Source: Saccoglossus kowalevskii (taxonomy: Eukaryota; Hemichordata; Enteropneusta; Harrimaniidae). Taken from it: a stretch of DNA of 13,155 nucleotides. Below are positions 8,001-13,155 of the stretch, piece by piece (position 1 is the first letter of the stretch; every line of letters starts with the position of its first letter). The notes beneath the pieces were generated by a model. The model was given only the letters and a program-made list of their open reading frames with translations. It made no database searches and had not been told where the DNA came from. The DNA lies in contig NW_003119926.1 of the NCBI RefSeq assembly GCF_000003605.2, positions 66,125 through 79,279 of the forward strand, given 5' to 3'. A program made the position numbers and the translations under genes.

Positions 8001-9968
8001 GTTATTACCAAAGTCATTTGTTATTTAGCAGTCATTTGTCATTATCAAAGTCATTTGTTATTTAGCAGTCATTTGTCATTCACCATGGACATTTACGAAG
8101 TAATTTGTCATAAAACCAAATAACATTAACCAAAGTAATTTTTCATTTCATCATGTATTACTTACCAAATCATTTCCACTTCCAATAGCCAAAGACAATG
8201 GAGACTGTCCTTTGCACAGTACATTGGGATTAGCCCCATGTTCTAGTAGTAATCTAACCACTTGTTGGGCAAGCTGAAAATATTGCAAAATATGATAATC
8301 ATTGAGTGATATTATGTCCTAGACCAGTGTTCTTTCTAACACCTTTTCTGAGGCACCTAAGTTTCCCAGTGAAATTTAAATCCCAATTCTTTTTAACTCC
8401 AGCCATTATTCATATACACCTGAAATCAAGTTTTTTTTGAGAAATCATAATGTTTCTTCTGCATTTTTTAAGGGGGGAGCACTGCATCACTAAAGTCATC
8501 CACATTTGTATCATCTCAAACTCATTTGTAATAATTTTTCAAATGAAGATTTGCAATATATACCCAGTATTTACAATATATACCCAGTATTTGCAATATT
8601 TACCCAGTATTTGCCATATATACCCAGTATTTGCTATATATGCCCCGTATTTGCAATATATACGCATGATTTTTAATGTCACTGTATTTGGTCTAAAACA
8701 AATTTATAAGCAGATTTTGATTAATGCAAATTACAAAAAGTTCATTCTTTAACTCCTTAAGTGAATTTCCATGCAGGAAGTCCTTTGTGAAAACTCAGGA
8801 ACTCATCAGAACAGTGTTACCTGATAGTGGCAAGGCAATATCAATCAATTCCCTTATATAGTTATCAAAGAAGTAAATGCTATGATCACCTTATGATTGT
8901 CATCTCTCTGACATGCAATATGAAGAGCAGTACGACCACCAATATTATCACCACGCTCTTCTAATTCCATACTTAACAGACTGACACTGTCATCTAATCC
9001 AGACTTTACTCTCATACCCATACTGCTTGGTGAAATGTCATCATCCTGTCATAAAAAGACATCCTTTCTCAATAATAGCTATAAATAGCAAGTGTACAAT
9101 GAATGATACCCAATGTTTCACTTGACATGATTATTACTACCTCTGGAATATCTTCTTCTTGTGCCCTTGAATTTGGATCAGCCCCTGCTTCCAATAATAA
9201 CTTAGTAATTTGTACACCTTCATCACCGGGAATAGCAGAGGCAATATTCAATGGAGTCAATCCACCTTTCTGTGAAAACAATGAATTACAAGTTTATATA
9301 GTTCTAAGAAAAATTCACTCAAGCTAATTTATTTTATGACCATTCTGACGATGTACACACCACCTCAATAGTTGTTTAGCAAACTTTTCCCAGACAATCT
9401 AGAACTGGTAATTAAATTCAGATATTGTGTAATAAAACACATCCCATATTACGTACATATTACGAGTACTCTTTGTCCCATCTCTATTTTGAACTCTTAT
9501 TATTAATCTATTGTTCATCGACACAATGGAGTTAACTAATATATGCGAGCAGCATGCCTTTTTTCTGTTAACCAACACTTTTCTTCAGAATCACTAGTTT
9601 CACTAGATTTACCAGTTTCAGACTTTGTTTTCAAACATTTTCCTTTTTAAGAGACATTGTCAATGGTGACAAGAACTGGGACTGTAACAGTGTTCTTATA
9701 TCTGGAAATTCATTCTACTGACTGAGCTAAGTAAGTATTTGATGATGGAATGCAACAATTATTGAATTAGTTCTGGTTTCTCATTCATATACTTACTTCT
9801 TCTGACAATCTAAATGTAGTAGCAGCTCCTTTTTCCAGTAAAACCTGAACTGCTTCTACATCTGCGGCTTTTATTGCAAAGAATACCACGGCCATCGGCA
9901 CACATGATGCATTTGGGTCAGCACCACGCCGTAATAATAAACGTATGGTACTTTCCATATTCACATGG
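1866..9968 (-). CDS. ANKMY1: ANKMY1 ortholog, partial gene (8 exons seen)
   Basis: This is the overall gene model: eight minus-strand exons, all with GT-AG introns and compatible phases, giving one open frame of about 398 codons. The product has about five to six ankyrin repeats, then a segment with GTAVDYAY and QDRRIA, a charged helical linker ([18 protein letters not shown]) and a basic serine-rich tail. That order and these strings match vertebrate ANKMY1 as I know it: MORN repeats, ankyrin repeats, linker, MYND zinc finger. The MORN part and the MYND finger are not visible in this window. The biochemical role of ANKMY1 is poorly known; ankyrin repeats and MYND fingers both bind proteins, and a link to cilia or testis is only an inference from the family. 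Introns are 527, 95, 616, 185, 294, 4879 and 310 bp. I see no frameshift or stop in the exons, so the gene looks functional. The family call is firm; the gene ends are unknown. Confidence 0.9.
1950..2003 (-). repeat. 27-bp in-frame coding duplication in ANKMY1
   Basis: Two adjacent 27-bp copies in the linker exon encode RRLTSGEDG twice. They differ at two third-codon positions only (GAT/GAC and GGT/GGC), both silent. Boundaries are given to within a few bases. Confidence 0.85.
2402..2567 (-). CDS. ANKMY1: ANKMY1 exon, helical linker
   Basis: This exon has 166 bp; it enters in phase 0 and leaves one base over. The acceptor is ctttcag and the donor is GTAAGT (rc of 2396-2401). It encodes [40 protein letters not shown] and a run rich in Arg, Gln and Glu ([15 protein letters not shown]). 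The first half matches the region after the ankyrin repeats in vertebrate ANKMY1. The second half looks like a single charged helix or short coiled coil. Plus-strand frames over 2254-2596 are shadows of it. Confidence 0.9.
2568..2842. other. Intron segment between exon 7 and mariner
   Basis: This is AT-rich intron of ANKMY1. It contains a short AGAC run near 2771-2782 and no gene. It ends at the TA where the mariner inserted. Confidence 0.6.
2845..2870 (+). repeat. Mariner left terminal inverted repeat
   Basis: The 26-bp end begins tgaggagcgttcaataagta. It pairs with 4128-4103 with two mismatches (first base T/C and sixth base A/G). Confidence 0.95.
3011..4055 (+). pseudogene. Mariner transposase, DD34D, broken by two frameshifts and a stop
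   Basis: The enzyme would cut and rejoin the mariner ends at TA sites. The frame starts at 3011 ([18 protein letters not shown]), the first helix-turn-helix. It is lost near 3160, where two bases appear to be missing, and resumes as [17 protein letters not shown] with the second helix-turn-helix ([20 protein letters not shown]) and RWIPRLL at the usual WVPHEL position. One base is missing in the T-run near 3451-3455. The next frame holds the catalytic domain: first Asp in TQDETW (3474-3476), second in LLQDNAS (3756-3758), third in [10 protein letters not shown] (3861-3863), with 34 residues between the last two. A TAG at 3990-3992 cuts off the final 20 codons, which run on to TAA at 4053. All three catalytic Asp codons survive, so decay is mild. 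Confidence 0.93.
4103..4128 (-). repeat. Mariner right terminal inverted repeat
   Basis: Its reverse complement begins cgaggggcgttcaataagta, matching the left end at 24 of 26 bases. TA follows at 4129-4130. Confidence 0.95.
5085..5338. repeat. Duplicated block within the minisatellite, copy 1
   Basis: This block of roughly 250 bp, including rare variants such as acagtgtgtaactaat, gcaatggtgcaat and ataaccattacattg, reappears about 955 bp to the right (6040-6294) with small indels. Ends are approximate. Confidence 0.85.
6040..6294. repeat. Duplicated block within the minisatellite, copy 2
   Basis: This is the second copy of the block at 5085-5338. It shares the same order of rare unit variants, differing by a two-base loss (gtaatacattg for gtaacaatacattg) and a few substitutions such as aacctatat for aactaatat. 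Confidence 0.85.
6371..6513. repeat. 33-bp variant units at the right edge of the minisatellite
   Basis: The taacc word occurs at 6371, 6404, 6437, 6470 and 6503, exactly 33 bp apart. Each unit has gtatgtatgtaacc where the interior units have gtatgtaacc, a 4-bp difference. They are nearly identical to each other. Confidence 0.92.
6514..7446. other. Intron segment without a gene
   Basis: This is the remainder of the 4.9-kb ANKMY1 intron between the minisatellite and exon 6. It is AT-rich, with no exon, transposon end or repeat that I can support. Open frames at 6523-6723 (minus) and 7133-7363 (plus) show no family features and no splice context. Confidence 0.6.
7447..7554 (-). CDS. ANKMY1: ANKMY1 exon, last ankyrin repeat
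   Basis: This exon has 108 bp, 36 codons, phase 0 at both ends. The acceptor is atattacag and the donor is GTAAGA. It encodes [18 protein letters not shown], the close of the ankyrin stack, and then [13 protein letters not shown]. The GTAVDYAY string is one of the most recognisable in ANKMY1 and is followed directly by QDRRIA once spliced across the 4.9-kb intron. A longer minus-strand frame to 7605 overruns the acceptor. Confidence 0.92.
7849..7980 (-). CDS. ANKMY1: ANKMY1 exon, ankyrin repeats
   Basis: This exon has 132 bp, 44 codons, phase 0 at both ends. The acceptor is a cag ending at 7981 and the donor is GTGAGA. It ends one repeat ([17 protein letters not shown]) and begins an irregular last repeat with [20 protein letters not shown]. 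The GSALC and EHxR positions match vertebrate ANKMY1, where this repeat is also lengthened. The plus-strand open frame covering 7705-7902 is a shadow of this exon and its intron. Confidence 0.9.
8004..8077. repeat. 37-bp tandem duplication in an ANKMY1 intron
   Basis: Two adjacent copies (8004-8040 and 8041-8077) begin attaccaaagtcatttgtta and attatcaaagtcatttgtta and differ at one base. More degraded relatives seem to continue to about 8150. They fill much of a 185-bp intron. Confidence 0.9.
8166..8273 (-). CDS. ANKMY1: ANKMY1 exon, ankyrin repeats
   Basis: This exon has 108 bp, 36 codons, phase 0 at both ends. The acceptor is aatattttcag and the donor is GTAAGT. It completes the repeat opened in the previous exon ([18 protein letters not shown]) and starts the next one with [14 protein letters not shown]. 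These strings are nearly the family consensus, where SPLSL and SGN are conserved in ANKMY1. Confidence 0.9.
8274..8550. other. Intron segment, nothing recognised
   Basis: This is the downstream (3') part of the 616-bp intron between ANKMY1 exons 3 and 4. It is AT-rich with no coding or RNA feature seen. The rest of the intron holds the 20-bp repeat and plain sequence to 8889. Confidence 0.55.
8551..8672. repeat. 20-bp tandem repeat, six copies
   Basis: The unit is ttgcaatatatacccagtat. Six consecutive copies start at 8551, 8571, 8591, 8611, 8631 and 8651, with substitutions increasing to the right (gccccgtat, then gcatgat). It lies in an ANKMY1 intron. The plus-strand open frame at 8450-8752 is produced by this array. 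Confidence 0.92.
8890..9045 (-). CDS. ANKMY1: ANKMY1 exon, inter-repeat loop and ankyrin start
   Basis: This exon has 156 bp, 52 whole codons, phase 0 at both ends. The acceptor is ttttatgacag and the donor is GTGATC. The first two thirds form a polar loop ([16 protein letters not shown], then a serine/leucine stretch), unlike an ankyrin repeat. The last third opens the next repeat with [16 protein letters not shown]. The vertebrate protein also has a long loop at this point before GRTALH, so the loop is a family trait and not an intron error. The donor is the least canonical in the gene apart from GTAGTA. Confidence 0.87.
9141..9269 (-). CDS. ANKMY1: ANKMY1 exon, ankyrin repeat
   Basis: This exon has 129 bp, or 43 whole codons, phase 0 at both ends. 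The acceptor is gttttcacag and the donor is the weaker GTAGTA (rc of 9135-9140). It encodes one ankyrin repeat, from [18 protein letters not shown] to [16 protein letters not shown], followed by an acidic EEDIPE. The PGDEG insertion in the helix-turn-helix is shared with vertebrate ANKMY1. A shorter minus-strand frame starting at 9281 reads through the donor and is not the true exon. Confidence 0.9.
9270..9796. other. Intron without recognised features
   Basis: This 527-bp ANKMY1 intron lies between the first two exons seen. It is AT-rich; I see no repeat or gene in it. Confidence 0.6.
9797..9968 (-). CDS. ANKMY1: ANKMY1 exon with ankyrin repeats (first seen)
   Basis: This is the most 5' exon I can support, 172 bp. 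The acceptor is ttttaacag just right of 9968 and the donor is GTAAGT (9791-9796). It begins in mid-codon (one base) and reads 57 codons. They contain the end of one ankyrin repeat ([13 protein letters not shown]) and most of the next ([22 protein letters not shown]). The CVPM motif after RRGADPN is typical of ANKMY1. Because it enters in phase, at least one more coding exon must lie upstream. I could not find it between here and 10.9 kb. Confidence 0.9.
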
Positions 9969-10649
9969 CTGTTAAAACAATATGTTTGGCATCAGAATTG
10001 AGACAAAAACAGTAAACAAAATCAGTTTAGTTTGGTGAGACAATATGCAAATAATAGATGCAGAAAAAAAATTATGATTATCACACACCAGTTGCTTGAT
10101 CAACCAACTTAAGTCAATGTGGCATAACTGCAAACCATTTCACAAGAAGCAACTTTTCTAATTGAGCCAGGAAACTGTTGAAATCTCGGCACCTGGCAGA
10201 CTGACACACATAAACATGCAAAACCACATACACTGATTAGCAAATTTAAGTTTCAATCTTATGTGCACCACTAGAAATGAAAACAACTGTACCACTTGCA
10301 TAAGGAGGTCAGTACAACATGGCCACAGAATCAGAGCAGTTGGCTTAGTAATTTTGCAAGCAGTATTTGGGGTAACTAGCCAAGAAAAACCTGATATTAG
10401 CAGGCTGAACTCATTCTCAATCAAAGAAAGCTTAGAAAGAACTCCCGTGTGCTGAGAGTATTGGAGACACATTAAAAATTAATTCAAAATTACTTGAACT
10501 TGATATATTGATGGAAACGCAGAAAACTAATTATGCAAATAAGGTAACTAATATGAACAGATTTAAGGTAGAGATGCAGTTTATTTGTGAATTTCAATCA
10601 AAAATAGTTTTTTTCGTTTTTTATATAGATTTTTATCTAAAGAACATTC
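9969..10649. other. Upstream intron or 5' flank of ANKMY1, unresolved
   Basis: A further coding exon of ANKMY1 is needed upstream of 9968, but I found none here with correct phase. The part at 10158-10472 is less AT-rich and open on both strands (104 and 64 codons). Neither product resembles a family I know; an old transposon fragment is possible. Octamer-like atgcaaat words occur at 10044 and 10533. Confidence 0.5.
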
Positions 10650-10930
10650 TGTGAAAATTTGACCAATGAATTCTTATTGGAACACCGTTAAAATTGCTGT
10701 TTATTTTCTGGTTAAAAATAAAAAACACTCACACGTGGCAATGTTTATGTCCAATTGCCTAATTTGCATGAGTAACCAAATAACAGGACCTTTGATTGAC
10801 AATATGCAAATCGAGATTGTACGTGTCATAGTTCATTCAATTCACGCGCATGTGCAATTATTCTCAAATCAGTTCTCGCTCGCTAGCAAACCAAACATTA
10901 TATTTCCTCAGCGTTTTTTCCTGATTTTTA
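10650..10930. promoter_or_regulatory. Candidate promoter, possibly bidirectional
   Basis: Several motifs typical of animal promoters lie close together: CCAAT at 10663 and 10751, ATTGG at 10676, E-box CACGTG at 10732-10737, octamer ATTTGCAT near 10763 and ATGCAAAT near 10803, an NRF1-like GCGCATGTGC at 10846-10855, and an AT-rich TATATTT at about 10896. CpG becomes frequent from about 10.83 kb rightwards. A plus-strand open frame starts just after it at 10941, and the CpG-poor ANKMY1 gene body lies to the left. Motif presence alone proves little. Confidence 0.4.
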
Positions 10931-10940
10931 TCAATACATT

Positions 10941-11065
10941 ATGCGTGGTTTGAAAAGAAAGAGAGGTAGAAAGAAGATTCAGATGATTTCTATGTCGGAA
11001 GAGGCAAAAGCTACACTGAAGGCATCAGCCCACCGAACGAAAAACAAAATCGATGTGAGCGTCCG
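10941..11065 (+). CDS. Candidate first coding exon of an unidentified plus-strand gene
   Basis: ATG at 10941 (A at -3) opens a 42-codon frame starting MRGLKRKRGRKKIQMISMSE and ending in TGA at 11067. The basic KRKRGRKK run would suit a nuclear localisation or nucleic-acid binding segment. I do not recognise the family. Two possible donors lie at its end: GAT|GTGAGC at 11055 and CCG|GTGAGC at 11066. Using the second, the frame continues openly into the candidate exon at 11819. It may instead be a small stand-alone frame or chance. Support is the position just downstream of a motif-rich, CpG-rich segment, the splice signals and the shared open frame. Confidence 0.3.
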
Positions 11066-11069
11066 GTGA

Positions 11070-11818
11070 GCGTCCAAACATGGCTTTCCCTGAAGGCATG
11101 AATCCGAGTTTCTGATTGACTGAGAGATTTTATTTTTAAATAATTGTTCTCAAAAAATAAACTGAGCATGTGAAGAATAATTTAACATTGTTTACAGTGA
11201 TAACTGCTCATTGTCGAAACGAAGCTTACCCATTCACGCTAGTCACAATAAACATCATACTCTTGAATAGGCGTCAATGACTACGGTAAAACTTAGACTC
11301 TATTTTAGGCATCAGGAATGATTGAAATGTCCGAAAATGACGCCAAAATACACCTTAAAAGTCCCATTTTATTGTTTTTCTAAATCTCATCCCGAATTTA
11401 CGGCAGAATCTGGTCCCTCAAATAAGGGACATGTGAGCTTTGATTCTAACCGGATATATTGCACTGGGTCGGGGAGATACAAACTTTTGTGTATCTTTTG
11501 TCCAATGGGTACCTGTACTTCGATCATTCGCAAGTTTTGCTAGGTGGTGCGAGACAGCTTTGTTTGCAACCGGACGAACTCCGTTTAATTCAATGAAGCA
11601 AACAACTGACAATGCTAAAATAAATTGCAGAGGTACGCTAAAATTAATTGAAAACAACCAAATAATTTCAATGAAAAATAAATCACAGAGAGAGGTAACT
11701 TGATACATTACGGTAACAACTCTTTTGACGCGCTGACCGCTTCTCCGCGTCTGATGTTTTTTTCCTTGTCATAATACTTACTGATTGATGATTTTGTTTT
11801 GATTTTTGAATTTTTTAG
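11070..11818. other. Non-repetitive CpG-containing stretch, possible intron
   Basis: There is no gene I can support here. Overlapping open frames on both strands at 11418-11708 lack family features. The segment has frequent CpG (five in 11521-11580), unlike the left part of the window. An alternative acceptor (ctattttag, ending near 11309) precedes a 24-codon open stretch that could follow the 11055 donor. Confidence 0.4.
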
Positions 11819-12005
11819 CCTGCAACTCGACCACGACCTTTGCTTTTTCCGTGAAAAATGGGTAAGTTTACGTCAATTTGACGGACATTCCATTTTATTT
11901 AAACTAACGAAGCACACTGTTTCGCACTCCTATTTTTTTCATTTGCCGATTTCTATTCAGAAAAATTCGACCGCTCGAAAATGCACCTTCATTTTGAACT
12001 TTTAA
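11819..12005 (+). CDS. Candidate downstream exon(s) of the same plus-strand gene
   Basis: A good acceptor (branch-like tactgat near 11780, T-rich tract, ag at 11817-11818) precedes a 43-bp segment ending at a perfect donor, TGG|GTAAGT (11862). Joined to 10941-11065 it reads LQLDHDLCFFREKW. A second strong acceptor (ttctattcag, ending 11960) is followed by KNSTARKCTFILNF and TAA at 12003-12005. The 99 bp between them is a multiple of three and also open, so spliced and unspliced forms share a frame. An AATAAA lies at 12176-12181. The joined product of about 70 residues is not a protein I recognise. Confidence 0.25.
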
Positions 12006-12500
12006 AACATGTCAGATTTCCAACACTAATTATTTAAAACCGGTCGAAATTTTAAAACTTTTACGTTAGGAGCTGGAGCTCTCTTCTTGCAGGCGACCGT
12101 CGCTGGTAGTACAACAGCATGTTTTGTACGACTGTCTTAGAAAATCCCTGAATAAGGCGTTGCCAAAATCGGAAAAATAAAAAAATGCCTCCATAAAAAA
12201 CGAGCAGAATTCAAATATTTCTTTTAACAAATATGTTGCACTGGGAAAAATGGGATTGGAAACGATGAACAAAACTTCTGTGCCTCGTGTTTCGATTCTA
12301 GGATTACGCGATTATTCATTATTGTGCGTTCGCTTCCTGGAGTTGGTTCTCAATACTACATACAAATCATCAAGGATAAATAATTTAATATCCCACTTTG
12401 TACTCTTCACGGTAAACCATAGGCTCTGAAATACTCGTAGATTTTTTATTGAAAATACATCGAAGAGAAGCCATGATATTTTGATCGTGTGAAAAGGTCA
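12006..12500. other. Intergenic or intronic, nothing recognised
   Basis: CpG-containing AT-rich DNA. A minus-strand open frame at 12066-12272 has no recognisable motif. No repeat or transposon end seen. Confidence 0.5.
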
Positions 12501-12509
12501 CCTTCCTAG

Positions 12510-12625
12510 GACCGCCCCCTGTTTAATAATTCATGAGATTACGTCATATTTACTGGGCATTGCCACGTGTTTTTACCGACCCCATCAAAACACTGGTATG
12601 AATGACGTGTTTCTGATTTATAAAT
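12510..12625 (+). promoter_or_regulatory. Cluster of promoter-type motifs
   Basis: Within about 115 bp are a GC box (ccgccccc at 12512), CRE-like TTACGTCA (12539-12546), E-box CACGTG (12564-12569), CRE-like TGACGTG (12603-12609) and TATAAA (12619-12624). The order would suit a plus-strand start site near 12650, but no convincing coding exon follows before the window ends. Confidence 0.25.
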
Positions 12626-13155
12626 TCAAGAGCAGTTGTTCTGGTCCAACGATTTTACATAAAATGTCTATGTCTATACGTTAACTTTCAATTTCAATAG
12701 TCTAGAAAGTATGACAAAGTATGACAAAGCAGTAATTTCCGGTTTAACGCGCAAATATGCAAATCAGCCTTTTTCTAGTCTTCTATTTTTGGTGAATTCT
12801 TGGGTTTTAAATTAAAATAGCTGATAGACGCTTTGGCCATTTGCCTCGAAATTTTCACACATTATTGACAAGGTGTTCCCCCTTCAAAATGCGTCCGGAC
12901 AGTTTATTACGGCGAGTGGAACAAAAATAACAAGTCCGCGATTAACATGGATATATAAATTATGCAAAATAGAAAAAAGTGAACTTTGAGGTCATGCTGT
13001 GCGACTTTGAAAGCCGTTAGAGAGATGAGTGGACGCATTTGAATTAGTAGTATACCAGGTATCCAGTGATGTAATTTTACCCACAACGGACTTGAAGTTT
13101 TAAGCTAATTTTTTTAAACCACTTTTGCCCAAAAGCATATTTTGACCCAAATCAA
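12626..13155. other. Right end, nothing recognised
   Basis: No gene found on either strand. Small points: a tandem 10-mer (agtatgacaa, twice, 12707-12727), an octamer ATGCAAAT near 12757 and a related atgcaaaa at 12962. Confidence 0.5.

Noticed and set aside
8450-8752. Plus-strand 100-codon open frame
   Set aside because: Its middle is only the 20-bp repeat read in frame; it lies in an intron on the opposite strand with no other support.
10090-10128. Small ANKMY1 exon between a gcag acceptor and GTGTGT donor
   Set aside because: Open for 13 codons but leaves phase 0, which would bring a stop into the next exon.
10260-10390. tRNA-derived SINE head
   Set aside because: A weak A-box-like word (ttggcttagtaa) is present, but no convincing B box and no SINE tail or target duplication.
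10158-10472. Coding exon or transposon protein on either strand
   Set aside because: Open on both strands, but no family motif is visible and no exon here fits the phase needed by ANKMY1; an old transposon fragment cannot be excluded.
11418-11708. Minus-strand 96-codon frame as an upstream ANKMY1 exon
   Set aside because: No MORN (YxGxW) or ankyrin pattern, and it overlaps an equally open plus-strand frame.

Overview
The window is metazoan nuclear DNA, most likely from an invertebrate. It is AT-rich and intron-rich, carries a decayed mariner transposon and several unrelated tandem repeats, and is strongly CpG-poor on the left but not on the right. I cannot name the species.

The main gene lies on the minus strand. 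Eight exons between 9968 and 1866 join in frame through canonical splice sites into about 398 codons that match the ankyrin-repeat part and the linker of ANKMY1 (ankyrin repeat and MYND domain-containing protein 1). Exon order 5' to 3' is 9968-9797, 9269-9141, 9045-8890, 8273-8166, 7980-7849, 7554-7447, 2567-2402 and 2091-1866. The gene is incomplete at both ends. The MORN repeats and first ankyrin repeats expected upstream, and the MYND zinc finger expected downstream (left of 1866), were not found. None of the long open frames marks this gene well, because its exons are short.

The 4.9-kb intron between exons 6 and 7 holds two notable elements. One is a 1284-bp mariner (2845-4128), flanked by TA duplications, with near-perfect inverted ends and a DD34D transposase broken by two frameshifts and a stop. 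The other is a roughly 2.16-kb minisatellite (4351-6513) of about 74 units of 29 bp, with an 87-bp higher-order period and 33-bp variant units at both edges. Smaller, unrelated tandem repeats sit in other introns (37 bp at 8004-8077, 20 bp at 8551-8672) and in the leftmost non-coding stretch (77-80 bp at 1640-1850).

Right of about 10.8 kb the DNA changes character. CpG becomes frequent, octamer, E-box, CCAAT-like and NRF1-like motifs cluster at 10650-10930, and a lysine/arginine-rich open frame starts at 10941 on the plus strand. That frame can be spliced to further short plus-strand exons. I read this tentatively as a promoter, possibly bidirectional, with the start of an unidentified gene. 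The last 1.1 kb has no gene I can support. No rRNA, tRNA or CRISPR array is visible.
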